Source: Alienimonas californiensis
Lineage (GTDB): Bacteria > Planctomycetota > Planctomycetia > Planctomycetales > Planctomycetaceae
DNA length: 64,000 nt
Reading direction: 5' to 3'
NCBI RefSeq assembly: GCF_007743815.1
Contig: NZ_CP036265.1
Location: 5,091,823-5,155,822, forward strand
Shown: positions 24,193 through 32,732 of the stretch, in pieces
Position numbering within the stretch: position 1 is the first letter of the stretch
Layout of the letters: every line of letters begins with the position of its first letter
Program-made: the position numbers and the translations under genes
The notes under the pieces: generated by a model
The model's database searches: none
Seen by the model: the letters and a program-made list of their open reading frames with translations, nothing else
What the model was told of the DNA's origin: nothing

Positions 24193-25284
24193 ATGACCGC
24201 CGCCCCGCCGACCGTCGCCTGCGTCGTCTGCCAGCGGGAGTTGGCGGCGCCGCCGCAGGGCGGGACGGTCGTCTGCCCCCAGTGCGGTGAGACGAACGAA
24301 ATCGCCGCCGGCGGCCGGGCCGTGGCACCGCATTGCCCGGTCTGCGGGAGCGCCGTCGCCGCCGACGCCCCCGCCTGCGGCCAGTGCGGCGAATTGCTCG
24401 GCTCGCTGTCCCCCGGCCCGGACGAGTCCTCCCACCGCCCCGGCGGCGCCGGCGCGGCCGACGCAACGCTGGGGGCGATCGTGGTCGACGCCGCCCGCGA
24501 CTACGCCCGCCGCTGGTGGACGCTGGGCCTCGCCGTGCTGGGGGCGGAACTGCTGTGGATCATGCTGTTCGTCAGCGAGGTGCTGCTGGGAATCGGCGGC
24601 GTGTACCTCGGCGGGGCGATGGACAACTGGGCGGGCGAGGGCGCGGTGTGGGGCTTTTTCATCGCCTACGGCGTCGGGGCGCTGGCGGCGCTGCCGTTGA
24701 ACGCCGCCGTGCCGCTGGGCTTGGCGAACCTGCACCTCGCCGCCGTGCGCGACGCGCTGCCGCGGGGGCGCCGCAGCGGCGAGGGCTCCCGATTCGCCCC
24801 GCTGTGGCGGGCCCGCGGCCGACGCCGGATGCTGCTGTGCGGGGGGATCGCGCTCTTCGTCCTCGCCGGGCAGGCGGTGACGGCGTTGTTCCTGATGGAC
24901 GCCGTGGAGTCGGATCTGCGGCGGGCGACCGGGTCGTACGATCTGGTTCAGGCCCTCTGGATCGCCGCCGTCGCGGCGCCCACGCTGCTCGTCTGGCTGC
25001 TGGTCTGGCCGTTGCCGTTTCTGATCGTCGATCGGCCGCATCTGCTCCACGTCCGTCCGTTGAAAGCCTGCCTGACGCTACCCGCCGGCCACCGGGGCGC
25101 CCTGCTGGCGGCGGGCTTTCTCGCCGCGGCGCTGCTGGTCCTCGGGACCCTGCCCTGGGGCCTGCTGTTGCCGGTCACCGGGCCGATGGCCGGCCTGCTG
25201 CTGGCCCACGCCTACGACCGGGTCGCCCGGACCGAAGAGGAACGGGAGGACCCGGCGCCGCTCGACCCGGAGGGGCTGCTCTGA
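24193..25284 (+). CDS. Zinc-ribbon membrane protein, paralog B
   Basis: The 363-residue product carries four CxxC pairs (CVVCQ, CPQCG, CPVCG, CGQCG) within residues 10-75, then about six membrane helices. The landmarks WPLPFLIVDRPHLLHV and TGPMAGLLLAHAYDRVAR align with WPVPFLCVDRPDVGHV and TGPLAGLLLAHAYDRFDR in paralog A. The end DPEGLL also matches the end DPEGVI of paralog A, so these two are recent duplicates. It is 31 bp after paralog A, probably the same transcript. Function unknown. Confidence 0.78.
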   Translation: MTAAPPTVACVVCQRELAAPPQGGTVVCPQCGETNEIAAGGRAVAPHCPVCGSAVAADAPACGQCGELLGSLSPGPDESSHRPGGAGAADATLGAIVVDAARDYARRWWTLGLAVLGAELLWIMLFVSEVLLGIGGVYLGGAMDNWAGEGAVWGFFIAYGVGALAALPLNAAVPLGLANLHLAAVRDALPRGRRSGEGSRFAPLWRARGRRRMLLCGGIALFVLAGQAVTALFLMDAVESDLRRATGSYDLVQALWIAAVAAPTLLVWLLVWPLPFLIVDRPHLLHVRPLKACLTLPAGHRGALLAAGFLAAALLVLGTLPWGLLLPVTGPMAGLLLAHAYDRVARTEEEREDPAPLDPEGLL

Positions 25285-25402
25285 CGGGTTTCGCCCGCCG
25301 GCGGGCGGTCTGATCCGGAATCGTTGTCGGGGCGTTCGCGGCAGGGGAATGTGACTCGCTGCCCGCCCGGTTTTCCCCCACCCCGCCTCTTTCGCCCCGC
25401 CG

Positions 25403-26596
25403 ATGTCCGCCGACGAACCGTCCGACGCGCTGCCCGAACCCGTGCCGCCGCGGGTGGAGGAGGACCGGGTGCTGTTCCGCTGCACGACCTGCGGCAAGGA
25501 GCTGCGGACGCTGCGGAGCCGGGCCGGGCAGACGACCGCCTGCCCGCAGTGCGGCGACCCCGTCACGGTGCCGGACACCGGCGTCGCTCCCCCGCCGCCG
25601 ACCCCGGCGCCGACCCGCCCGGAGACGACCCCCTGCCCGATGTGCGGGGCGGACAACTCCCTCGGCGCCGTCCACTGTGCGGTGTGCGGCGAACGTCTGC
25701 CGACCGAGGCGCCGCCCGAACGCGCCGCGACCGGCGGACGGTTCCGGCGGCGGGTGGGGACGGTCTCGATCGGGGAGACGTTCCGAGAGGGGAACCGGCT
25801 GTTCCGCGAACACTTCGGCCTGATGCTGGGCGCCACGCTGCTGACCGGGGCCCTGCTGATGCTCGGCGGGTGCCTGATCGGCATGCCGTTCCAGTTCGCC
25901 GGCATGGCCGCCAGCGGTCAGATCGGCGACGCGATGGCCGGCGCCCCCCGCCGGCCGGACGCGGAACAGACGCTCGTGTTGACCGGCGTCTCTCAGATCG
26001 GCCAACTGTTGGCGGTCGCGGTGTTCGCCTTCGTGCTGGCCGGGTTCGTGCGTCTGCGGATCAACCTGGCCCGCCGCGGCCGGGCGAAGATTGAAGACCT
26101 GTTCGCCGAGCGCGGCGTCTGGGCCAGCGCCGCCCTCACCTCCGTCGTCTACACCTTGATGACCGGGCTGCCGAGCACGCTGGCCTGGGCCGTAGCGTCG
26201 ACCGGCGACGGCGGCATGAAAATGATCGGCTTGGAAATGCTGGCCCAGCCGGGACCGGGCAATCCGGGGACTGACTTCGACCCTGCCTGGGCCGCGGCGA
26301 GCGGCGTTCTGGGTCTGGTCCAGCTGGTGATCGGCGTGCTGTTCTGGCCGTACCTGTTCCTCTGCGTGGACTACAAGATGAGCGGCCTGGCGCCGCTGTC
26401 CGCCTCGCTGACGGCGACCCGCGGCAGCCGCTGGGCACTGCTGGGGCTGTCGCTGATCCAGGGCGTGATCATGCTGGTCGCAATGATTCCCTGCGGGCTC
26501 GGCCTGTTGATCGCGATCCCGTACGTCAGCGCCCTGAACGTGGCGGCCTACGAGCAGATCAGCGGGAACCACGCCGCGGGCCCGCGGCGGGCGTGA
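25403..26596 (+). CDS. Zinc-ribbon membrane protein, paralog C
   Basis: The 397-residue product has a first ribbon with CTTCG and CPQCG (about residues 30-55), a second with CPMCG and CAVCG (about 75-95), and five or six membrane helices. The motif FWPYLFLCVDYKMSGLAPL matches the WPxPFLxVD box of paralogs A and B. The C-terminus lacks the AHAYDR ending and has NVAAYEQISG in its place. It is the most diverged of the array and lies 118 bp after paralog B. Like its relatives it could hold its ribbons in the cytoplasm next to the membrane; function unknown. Confidence 0.75.
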   Translation: MSADEPSDALPEPVPPRVEEDRVLFRCTTCGKELRTLRSRAGQTTACPQCGDPVTVPDTGVAPPPPTPAPTRPETTPCPMCGADNSLGAVHCAVCGERLPTEAPPERAATGGRFRRRVGTVSIGETFREGNRLFREHFGLMLGATLLTGALLMLGGCLIGMPFQFAGMAASGQIGDAMAGAPRRPDAEQTLVLTGVSQIGQLLAVAVFAFVLAGFVRLRINLARRGRAKIEDLFAERGVWASAALTSVVYTLMTGLPSTLAWAVASTGDGGMKMIGLEMLAQPGPGNPGTDFDPAWAAASGVLGLVQLVIGVLFWPYLFLCVDYKMSGLAPLSASLTATRGSRWALLGLSLIQGVIMLVAMIPCGLGLLIAIPYVSALNVAAYEQISGNHAAGPRRA

Positions 26597-26641
26597 GATC
26601 GGCGACGGGCCCTCAACGGCGGGCGATGGAACGGCGGCCTA

Positions 26642-26669
26642 TTGACGGTGTTCCGGCGTCCACTAAAGT
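26642..26669 (+). promoter_or_regulatory. Candidate ruvB promoter
   Basis: TTGACG (26642-26647) and TAAAGT (26664-26669) with a 16-bp spacer. Transcription would start near 26676, so a start codon for ruvB at 26642 is not possible from this promoter. This supports the ATG at 26825. Confidence 0.5.
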
Positions 26670-26824
26670 GGGCCGTGGCGTTCGGCCCGCTGGACGCCCC
26701 GCCGCCGCCCGCCGATGATCCCCCGCCGGCCGACCCCACCGCCATGATCCGCAGTCGCCGCACCGCCCGACCGTCCGCCGCGGTGCGGGCGGCCCTGACG
26801 GTCCCCAAATCTCCCCAGGCCCGG

Positions 26825-27940
26825 ATGGCCCGCCAACCCACCTATCGCGGCGACGACGCCGAGCCGCAGGACGCTCCCCCGCCCCGCCCCGCCCGGGGAA
26901 CGTCCCGCGGCGAACCGGACGACACCCCGGCGCCCGGCACCCCGGACGCGGAGTTCGAAAACAGCCTCCGCCCCCGCCGGCTCTCCGAAGTCGTCGGGCA
27001 GCGGAAGGTGGTGGAGCGACTGGGCATCACCCTGGACGCCGCCCGCCGCCGGGGCGAGCCGCTGGGACACCTGTTGCTTGACGGTCCGCCGGGGCTGGGG
27101 AAGACGACGCTCGCCACGGTCGTGCCGCGGGAACTCGACCCCGACGGCGGCCCCGGGAACATCCAGTTCACCAGCGGCCCGGCCCTGCGGGCGCCGCACG
27201 ATCTGGTGGCGTACCTCACCTGCGCCACGCGGGGCTCGGTGTTGTTCATCGACGAAATCCACCGGCTGCCGCCGGCCGTCGAGGAGTACCTCTACCCGGC
27301 GATGGAGGACTTCCGCGTCGACATCGTGATGGGCGAGGGCACCGGCGCCCGCACTGTCAGCCTGAATATCGAACCGTTCACCGTCATCGGCGCCACGACG
27401 CGCAGCGGCATGCTGACGGCCCCGCTGCGGGACCGCTTCGTGAATCACGAGCGGGTCGAATATTACGAGGTGTCCGATCTGGCCGAGATCGTGCGCCGGA
27501 ACGCCGCGAAGCTCGGCCTGACGGTCGAGGGCGACGCCGCGGAGCAACTCGCCCGCCGCTCCCGCGGCACGCCGCGGAAGGCGAACAACCTGCTGCGGTG
27601 GTGCCGGGACTTCACCCAGGTGCATTCGGAGCGCGGCGTGCTCACGCCGACGCTGGCCGCCCGGGCGCTGGAGATGCGGGAAGTGGACGCCCTCGGCTTG
27701 GAGGATCAGGACCGCCGCTACCTGCGGACGATCATTGAGGCCTTCGCCGGCGGGCCGGTGGGGCTCTCCACGCTGTCGCACGCCCTCAGCGTGCCGACGG
27801 ACACGCTGGAGGACGAAGTCGAGCCGTACCTGCTCCGCTGCGGTCTGATGCAGCGCACCAGCCGCGGCCGCGTCGCCACCGTGCGGGCTTGGGAGCACCT
27901 CGGGTTAGACCGGGCCGCGGACGGCGGATCGCTGTTCTGA
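26825..27940 (+). CDS. ruvB: Holliday junction branch-migration helicase RuvB
   Basis: A 371-residue AAA+ motor that drives branch migration with RuvA. Walker A is GPPGLGKT (87-94), Walker B is VLFIDEIHRL, sensor 1 is IGATTRSG and the arginine finger is in PLRDRF. A winged-helix C-terminal domain follows (GLSTLSHALSVPTDTLEDEVEPYLL). Typical RuvB is 335-350 residues; the extra length is a Pro-rich N-terminus (1-45). The ATG at 26825 is preferred over upstream in-frame starts because a promoter lies at 26642-26669. ruvA and ruvC are not in the window. A REP-like palindrome starts directly after the stop codon. Confidence 0.95.
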   Translation: MARQPTYRGDDAEPQDAPPPRPARGTSRGEPDDTPAPGTPDAEFENSLRPRRLSEVVGQRKVVERLGITLDAARRRGEPLGHLLLDGPPGLGKTTLATVVPRELDPDGGPGNIQFTSGPALRAPHDLVAYLTCATRGSVLFIDEIHRLPPAVEEYLYPAMEDFRVDIVMGEGTGARTVSLNIEPFTVIGATTRSGMLTAPLRDRFVNHERVEYYEVSDLAEIVRRNAAKLGLTVEGDAAEQLARRSRGTPRKANNLLRWCRDFTQVHSERGVLTPTLAARALEMREVDALGLEDQDRRYLRTIIEAFAGGPVGLSTLSHALSVPTDTLEDEVEPYLLRCGLMQRTSRGRVATVRAWEHLGLDRAADGGSLF

Positions 27941-28018
27941 AGGCGAGCGGGGGGCGTCAGCCCCCCGTGTGTTCCCACGCGATCGAGGACACGGAGGGCT
28001 GACGCCCACCGCTCGCCT
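27941..28018. repeat. REP-like palindrome A (non-autonomous relative of the RAYT ends)
   Basis: The arms 27941-27970 and 27989-28018 are inverted repeats matching at 28 of 30 bases. The right arm is identical over 29 bases to the right end of the RAYT unit at 53761-53789. Each arm also folds by itself (for example GGGGGGC-GTCA-GCCCCCC). It sits between the convergent ruvB and tpx genes, touching the ruvB stop, where it could serve as a bidirectional terminator. Confidence 0.85.
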
Positions 28019-28026
28019 CGCCTTGC

Positions 28027-28533
28027 TTAGCCTTTCGCGGCGGCGAAGGCGGCGTCGTAGTTCGGCTCCTCGGCGATTTCGGAGCAGTATTCGACGTGCT
28101 TGAGCGTGTCGTCCGGGCCGATCACGAACACAGCCCGGCAGAGCACGCGGTCCAGCGGGCCGCCGGTGATCTTCACCCCGTAGGCCTCGCCGAAGGCGGC
28201 GGTGCGGTGGTCGGACAGGGCCTTGACGTTCTCCACGCCCTCGGCGGCGCACCAGCGCTTCTGGGCGAAGGGCAGATCGCAGCTGACGGCGTAGACGTTC
28301 AGGCTCGCATCGCTCTTCGCGGCGTCGTTGAACCGCTTCGTTTCCTTGCTGCACACGCTGGTGTCGAGACTCGGCACGACCGCGACGATGCGGGCGGAGC
28401 CGGCGTCGGAGGCCAGCGTGACCTCGGACAGGTCGATCGCCTGCAGGGCGAAGTCGGGGGCCTTGTCGCCGGCTTTCAATTCGGGGCCGGCGAGGGCGAC
28501 GGGATCGCCTTTGAAGGTGACGGAGGCGGACAT
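28027..28533 (-). CDS. tpx: Thiol peroxidase (atypical 2-Cys peroxiredoxin)
   Basis: A 168-residue Tpx with the full family length. The peroxidatic Cys61 lies in PSLDTSVCSKET and the resolving Cys95 in FAQKRWC, the spacing of Escherichia coli Tpx. The N-terminal VTFKGDPVALAG and the C-terminal EIAEEPNYDAAF are also characteristic. It reduces lipid and alkyl hydroperoxides using thioredoxin. ATG start at 28533, opposite a 403-bp divergent region shared with the PDZ gene. It converges on ruvB across a REP-like palindrome. Confidence 0.96.
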   Translation of the reverse strand: MSASVTFKGDPVALAGPELKAGDKAPDFALQAIDLSEVTLASDAGSARIVAVVPSLDTSVCSKETKRFNDAAKSDASLNVYAVSCDLPFAQKRWCAAEGVENVKALSDHRTAAFGEAYGVKITGGPLDRVLCRAVFVIGPDDTLKHVEYCSEIAEEPNYDAAFAAAKG

Positions 28534-28936
28534 GGGCGGGCGATTCCGGGTGAGAAAGCGTGAAACGAGGGGCCGCGGAGGATCGGGGCGTGAAGGCTCC
28601 GCGCGCCGCCGGCCGGGGACCGGACGGTCGGCGCGCCGGGGTTCCGCGGCGGGGCGTCAGGATGGGGGCGAACGGTCCGCCCCACAACGGTGCGACCCCC
28701 AACCGTTCGGCGCCCGACATTCCGGGGCCGATCGCTTCGCGGCCCTACGCTCCGCGCGCGGAGGATTGCGACGGCGCGCCGCTCACGTGGCGGGGGGACG
28801 GCCAGCGGGATGCCGCCCGGGTGAGTCGGGGGAGATTCCCCGCCCCACCGCCGCGACGAGTCCCCGGGAGGGGCGCCGCGGGGTGGCGTAGGGTGAGGGC
28901 TCGCCGCCCGCCGCGTCCCCCGCAGGAAGCCGTCTG
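28534..28936. other. 403-bp divergent intergenic region between tpx and a PDZ-protein gene
   Basis: No gene with credible composition was found on either strand. It must hold the promoters of both divergent genes, but I could not pick a convincing -35/-10 pair. AGGAAG 8 bases before 28937 is the Shine-Dalgarno of the PDZ gene. Several short GC-only inverted repeats around 28603-28640 are not distinct from background. Confidence 0.5.
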
Positions 28937-29635
28937 ATGTTCGCCCCGCTGTTGATCGTCGCCCTGGCCGCCCCGCTCGCCCCCCAGGAGGGGGCGGCGC
29001 CCGCCGACCCGCCGACGCCCGGACCGCTCCGCACCCGGGGGGTTGCCGAACCGCCGGGCGAACGCTCCGACCGCGGCACGCTGGACGGCATGCCCGACGC
29101 CCCCGGCGAGCCCGCCCGGCAACGCGACGATCGCCCCGCGGATCGTCCCGGGGAGCGCGACCGGGGCGACCGGCGGGGCCGCGACGGCGGGGGCCGCATC
29201 GAACCGCAACTGGTTCCGCCGGACGACCGCGACTCCGTGTTCGGCGTGTACGCCTACAACACCAGCGAGGGCGTGACGGTGACCGGCGTGATCCCGAACA
29301 GCCCGGCCGCCCGGACGGGGCTGGAACGCGGCGACCGCATCCTCACCGTGGACGGGTTTCAGGTCGGATACGTCCGCGGCCGGCTGTACCCGCTCGGGCA
29401 GGAGATCCGCCGCCGGGCCGGCCGGGGCGGAGAGGTCACGCTGCTCGTTCAGAACGTGCGGAACCGGCAACTGCTGAACGTCGACGTCCGTATCGGCCAC
29501 GGACGCCCGGGCATCCCCCGCCCGGTCGACCCGCGGCCGTTCCCGTTCCGAGGGACGTTCGACGACATGATCGACGAGGCTGAGGCCGACGATCCGGTCC
29601 GCGACCTGCCGCGGAGCCGCGATCAGGACGAGTGA
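28937..29635 (+). CDS. Secreted PDZ-domain protein
   Basis: This 232-residue protein has a short signal (MFAPLLIVALAAPLAPQ), a disordered Pro/Asp/Arg-rich region (20-95) and one PDZ domain (about 100-180). The carboxylate-binding and core motifs are VFGVYAYNTSEGVTVTGVIPNSPAARTGLERGD and ILTVDGFQV; only short parts are needed to recognise it. There is no protease domain, so it is probably a PDZ adaptor in the periplasm. AGGAAG provides a Shine-Dalgarno for the ATG. It converges on the ketosynthase-like gene with 19 bp between stops. Confidence 0.82.
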   Translation: MFAPLLIVALAAPLAPQEGAAPADPPTPGPLRTRGVAEPPGERSDRGTLDGMPDAPGEPARQRDDRPADRPGERDRGDRRGRDGGGRIEPQLVPPDDRDSVFGVYAYNTSEGVTVTGVIPNSPAARTGLERGDRILTVDGFQVGYVRGRLYPLGQEIRRRAGRGGEVTLLVQNVRNRQLLNVDVRIGHGRPGIPRPVDPRPFPFRGTFDDMIDEAEADDPVRDLPRSRDQDE

Positions 29636-29654
29636 CGCCGGCCGAACCGGGCCT

Positions 29655-31010
29655 TTACTCCGCCCGGACGATCGCGGCGCTGGCCTGGCCGCCGCGGGTG
29701 CCGTTGAGGTTCAGGAACACCTTGTTGCCGCCGTCCGGCCGGTGATCGCCGGCGACGAACTGCAACTCGCCGCAGTCGCCGTCGGCGGAGTCGTGGTTCA
29801 GGCAGACGGGGATCAGGCCCTCGCGGAGCATCAGCAGGCTGGCGACCAGTTCCTGCACGCCGCTGCCGGAGCCCGCGTTGCCGGTAAAGCCCTTCAGCCC
29901 GGTGATCGGCACGGGCGCCCCCGCCAGCAGATCCGAGAGGCCGCGGCACTCCTCGGCGTCTGCGTCGCGGGTGCCGACGCCGTGCCCGTTGACGTGACCG
30001 AGATCGGCCGGGGACAGGTCCGCGTCCCGCAGCGCCGCCCGACCGGCGACGGCGTACGCTTTCGCGAGCTGACCGGTGGCGTTCAGCGTGGAGACGCAGC
30101 CGGAGCCGAAGCCGAGCAATTCGCCGTAGATCGTCGCCCCGCGGGCCTCGGCGTGTTCGCGTTCTTCAAGAATCACGGTGCAGGCCGCCTCGCCGACGAC
30201 CTGGCCGGAGCGGTGGGCGTCCCACGGTTTGCACCACGAGCCCGGCGGACCGTCGCCGTCGGCAAGATCGCCGAAGAGCTCGACGTTCAGCGTGCGGACC
30301 GGGTGCAGATGGGTGCCGGTGGTGCCCGCGACCATCACGTCGGCCCGGCCGCGTTCGATGATCCGAGCGGCCTCGGACAACGCCAGGTTGCCGCTCGCCC
30401 CGCCCATCGTCAGGGAGTTGCTGGGGCCGCGGGCGTCCAGGGCGATGCCGATGTGGCAGGCCGGCATGTTCGGCAGATAGTTGAGCAGCCAGAGCGGCTC
30501 CAGCATCTTCATGCCCTGCGACCCCCAGCGGTCGAGATCGAACCGCGGGACCAGGCCGGACTCGTGCGCCTCGGTGGGCCTCGGATCGCAGCAGACGACG
30601 GCGGGCTCCGCCAGCACGTGGGGGGGGCTGAACATCAGGTTCGCCCCGAAGTCCACGCCCATCCGACTGCGGTCGATGGCGTCCAGGTCTAGGCCGCTAT
30701 GCTCCACGGCGTGCAGGGCGGAGACGACGCCGAGTTCGATCTCCCGGCACATCACCTTGATGAATTTCCGCTGCTTCTTGGGCATCGCCTCCTTGGTGAC
30801 GCCGTCGTCGAAGCCGGGGATCTCCCCGCCGACGTTCCCGGGCGCCGCGGAGGCGTCCATCACATCGGTGATGACGTCCACGCCGCTGCGCTTGGCCTTC
30901 AGGGCCTCTAGAAACGACTGCACGCCGATGCCCAGCGGGCTGACGACCCCGATCCCGGTAATGACGACGCGGCGGCGGGAGCCGTGGCTGGCTGGATTCG
31001 AGGCGCTCAT
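29655..31010 (-). CDS. Ketosynthase-like protein lacking the active-site Cys (KS-beta/chain-length-factor-like)
   Basis: The 451-residue product has the thiolase fold and overall KAS II pattern (VVITGIGVVSPLG at the start, HVNGHGVGT, LNLNGTRGGQ). At the nucleophile position the TACAS motif of FabF reads TMGGAS, so Cys is replaced by Gly204. The second His of KxxxxGH is Asn378; Lys373 and His343 remain. It therefore should not load an acyl chain, but could act as a decarboxylating or structural partner, as chain-length factors do for their ketosynthases. It ends the fatty-acid cluster, 9 bp after a small membrane peptide and downstream of an intact fabF. ATG at 31010. Whether it dimerises with FabF is inference. 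Confidence 0.8.
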   Translation of the reverse strand: MSASNPASHGSRRRVVITGIGVVSPLGIGVQSFLEALKAKRSGVDVITDVMDASAAPGNVGGEIPGFDDGVTKEAMPKKQRKFIKVMCREIELGVVSALHAVEHSGLDLDAIDRSRMGVDFGANLMFSPPHVLAEPAVVCCDPRPTEAHESGLVPRFDLDRWGSQGMKMLEPLWLLNYLPNMPACHIGIALDARGPSNSLTMGGASGNLALSEAARIIERGRADVMVAGTTGTHLHPVRTLNVELFGDLADGDGPPGSWCKPWDAHRSGQVVGEAACTVILEEREHAEARGATIYGELLGFGSGCVSTLNATGQLAKAYAVAGRAALRDADLSPADLGHVNGHGVGTRDADAEECRGLSDLLAGAPVPITGLKGFTGNAGSGSGVQELVASLLMLREGLIPVCLNHDSADGDCGELQFVAGDHRPDGGNKVFLNLNGTRGGQASAAIVRAE

Positions 31011-31019
31011 CTGGGCTGT

Positions 31020-31196
31020 TCAGTCGGTGCCGGCAGGGGTCGAAGCATCGGCGCGAGTCGCCGGGCGGTCAACGTCGGTTGTGGCGGACGTTCGATTGCG
31101 CCACGTCGCGAGGACAAACCCGAGGAGGCCGCCAGCAAGCAGGACGAACGGCGCGGCGAACAACGTGGGAAACTCGGTCCCCGGCACGACCGGCAC
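31020..31196 (-). CDS. Small single-pass membrane peptide (58 aa) in the fatty-acid cluster
   Basis: A GTG at 31196 preceded by GGAAG (4-5 bases upstream) opens a 58-codon frame. Its product has one convincing membrane helix (FAAPFVLLAGGLLGFVLATW, residues about 13-32) followed by a basic residue pair and a polar tail ending STPAGTD. The stop is 9 bp before the start of the ketosynthase-like gene and 146 bp after fabF, in the same orientation. Competing frames in this gap give no such pattern. The peptide is below usual gene-calling size. Function unknown; a membrane tether for fatty-acid enzymes is only a guess. Confidence 0.5.
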   Translation of the reverse strand: MPVVPGTEFPTLFAAPFVLLAGGLLGFVLATWRNRTSATTDVDRPATRADASTPAGTD

Positions 31197-31342
31197 GTTT
31201 CTTCCAGGCCCGCCCGCTCAAGCTGAACGCGATCGCCAGGGCACCGGAGGAGCCCCACGCGGTCCAGCCGAGGCGATCAGCGGGGACCCGTCCGATCGTC
31301 GCCGGCCGGGCGGCCGCCTCTCGACGCTCGGGGCTCACCGGC

Positions 31343-32632
31343 TCACGCCTTGCCCAACACCAGGCAGGCGTTGTGGCCGCCGAAGCCGAAGGAGTTGTTC
31401 AGCACGGCCTTGATCGGCATCGGCCGGGCCTCGTGGGGGACGTAGTCGAGGTCGCAGCCTTCGCCGGGCTCGTCGAGGTTGATCGTCGGCGGGGCGGCCT
31501 GCTCGGTGAGGGCCATCAGGCAGGCGATCGTTTCGACCCCGCCGCTGGCGCCCAGCAGGTGGCCGATCTGCGATTTGGTGCTGCTGACGGCCAGCTTTTT
31601 GGCGTGATGGCCGAACACCGTCTTGATCGCCGCGGTCTCCGCCTTGTCGCCCAGCGGGGTGCTGGTGCCGTGGGCGTTGACGTACTGAATGTCCTCGACG
31701 TTCAGCCCGGCGTCGGCGATGGCGAAGGTCATCGCCCGGCCGGCGCCGCGACCCTCGGGGTCGGGGGCGGTCATGTGGTAGGCGTCGCTGCTCATGCCGT
31801 AGCCGAGCACCTCCGCCAGGATGGTCGCCCCGCGTTTGAGGGCGTGCTCCCAGTCTTCCAGGATCATGATGCCGGCGCCCTCGCCGAGGACGAAGCCGTC
31901 GCGGTCCTTATCGAAGGGCCGGGAGGCCAGCGAGGGGGCGTCGTTGCGGTTGGAGAGGGCGTTCATCCGGGCGAAGCCGGAGACGCCCATCGGGGTGATG
32001 GCCGCCTCGCTGCCGCCAGTGACCATCACGTCCGCCTGCCCGTGCTGGATCAGCCGGAAGGCGTCGCCGATGGCGTTGGTGGCGCTGGCGCAGGCCGTGG
32101 CGACGGCACTGTTCGGCCCCTTGAGGTTGTACAGGTAGGAGATGTTCCCGCTGGCGGCGTTGACCATCAGCTTAGGAATCATGAACGGGCTGACCCGGCG
32201 GGGGCCGCGTTCGAACAGCGTGCGGTGCTGCTCCTCGATCTCGTGCAGGCCGCCGATCCCGCTGCCGACGAGCACGCCGCGGCGGGTGGCGTCGCCGGAG
32301 TCCCGCTCCAGTCCGGCTTCCTTCAAAGCCCGGTCGGCGGCGACGACGGCGAACTGGACGAAGCGGTCCATCCGCCGCAGCTCTTTCTCCGGCACGTCGA
32401 CCATCGCAGCGGCGTCAAAGTCCTTCACCTCACCGGCGAAATGGACTTTGAATTCGTCCGGCACGAAGCGACCGATCCGCGACACGCCGCTCTTGCCGGC
32501 GGCGCAGCGCTCCCAGAACTCCTGGCGGGAGTGCCCGAGGGTGGAGATGACCGACCCGCCGGTGACGGCGACGCGGCGTAGTTCGGTCGAACGGGTCACC
32601 CGATCGCTACTCACGGAGGTATGCTCACTCAC
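31343..32632 (-). CDS. fabF: 3-oxoacyl-ACP synthase II (FabF)
   Basis: The 429-residue elongating ketosynthase condenses malonyl-ACP with acyl-ACP. The active triad is complete: Cys181 in TACAS, His321 in NAHGTSTP and His358 with Lys353 in TKSQIGHLLGASGG. The family pattern GSGIGG, the GEGAG loop and the terminal NNSFGFGGHN are also present. FabF is usually about 412 residues; the extra residues are at the N-terminus (GTG start at 32632; another GTG lies 7 codons in). It lies between acpP and a ketosynthase-like paralog that lacks the Cys. Confidence 0.95.
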   Translation of the reverse strand: MSEHTSVSSDRVTRSTELRRVAVTGGSVISTLGHSRQEFWERCAAGKSGVSRIGRFVPDEFKVHFAGEVKDFDAAAMVDVPEKELRRMDRFVQFAVVAADRALKEAGLERDSGDATRRGVLVGSGIGGLHEIEEQHRTLFERGPRRVSPFMIPKLMVNAASGNISYLYNLKGPNSAVATACASATNAIGDAFRLIQHGQADVMVTGGSEAAITPMGVSGFARMNALSNRNDAPSLASRPFDKDRDGFVLGEGAGIMILEDWEHALKRGATILAEVLGYGMSSDAYHMTAPDPEGRGAGRAMTFAIADAGLNVEDIQYVNAHGTSTPLGDKAETAAIKTVFGHHAKKLAVSSTKSQIGHLLGASGGVETIACLMALTEQAAPPTINLDEPGEGCDLDYVPHEARPMPIKAVLNNSFGFGGHNACLVLGKA

Positions 32633-32732
32633 GGCGGGGCGTCACGCCGGCCTAGAGAGCCGGCGGACGAGACGGAACGACGGGGAACCCGACGCGGGCA
32701 ACGACCCCGCACGGGCGGCGACAGCCTCGGGT

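Noticed and set aside
24287-25313. Long alternative frames over the zinc-ribbon membrane genes
   Set aside because: They lack hydrophobic pattern and CxxC pairs seen in the true frame, and are rich in Arg/Ala as typical of shifted GC-rich frames.
26642-26824. Longer N-terminus for RuvB from a TTG at 26642
   Set aside because: The TTG is itself the first three bases of a TTGACG -35 box with a TAAAGT -10; the added residues are not RuvB-like.
28603-28640. GC-only inverted repeat near the tpx/PDZ divergent region
   Set aside because: Pairing is short and interrupted; such matches are expected by chance at this GC content.
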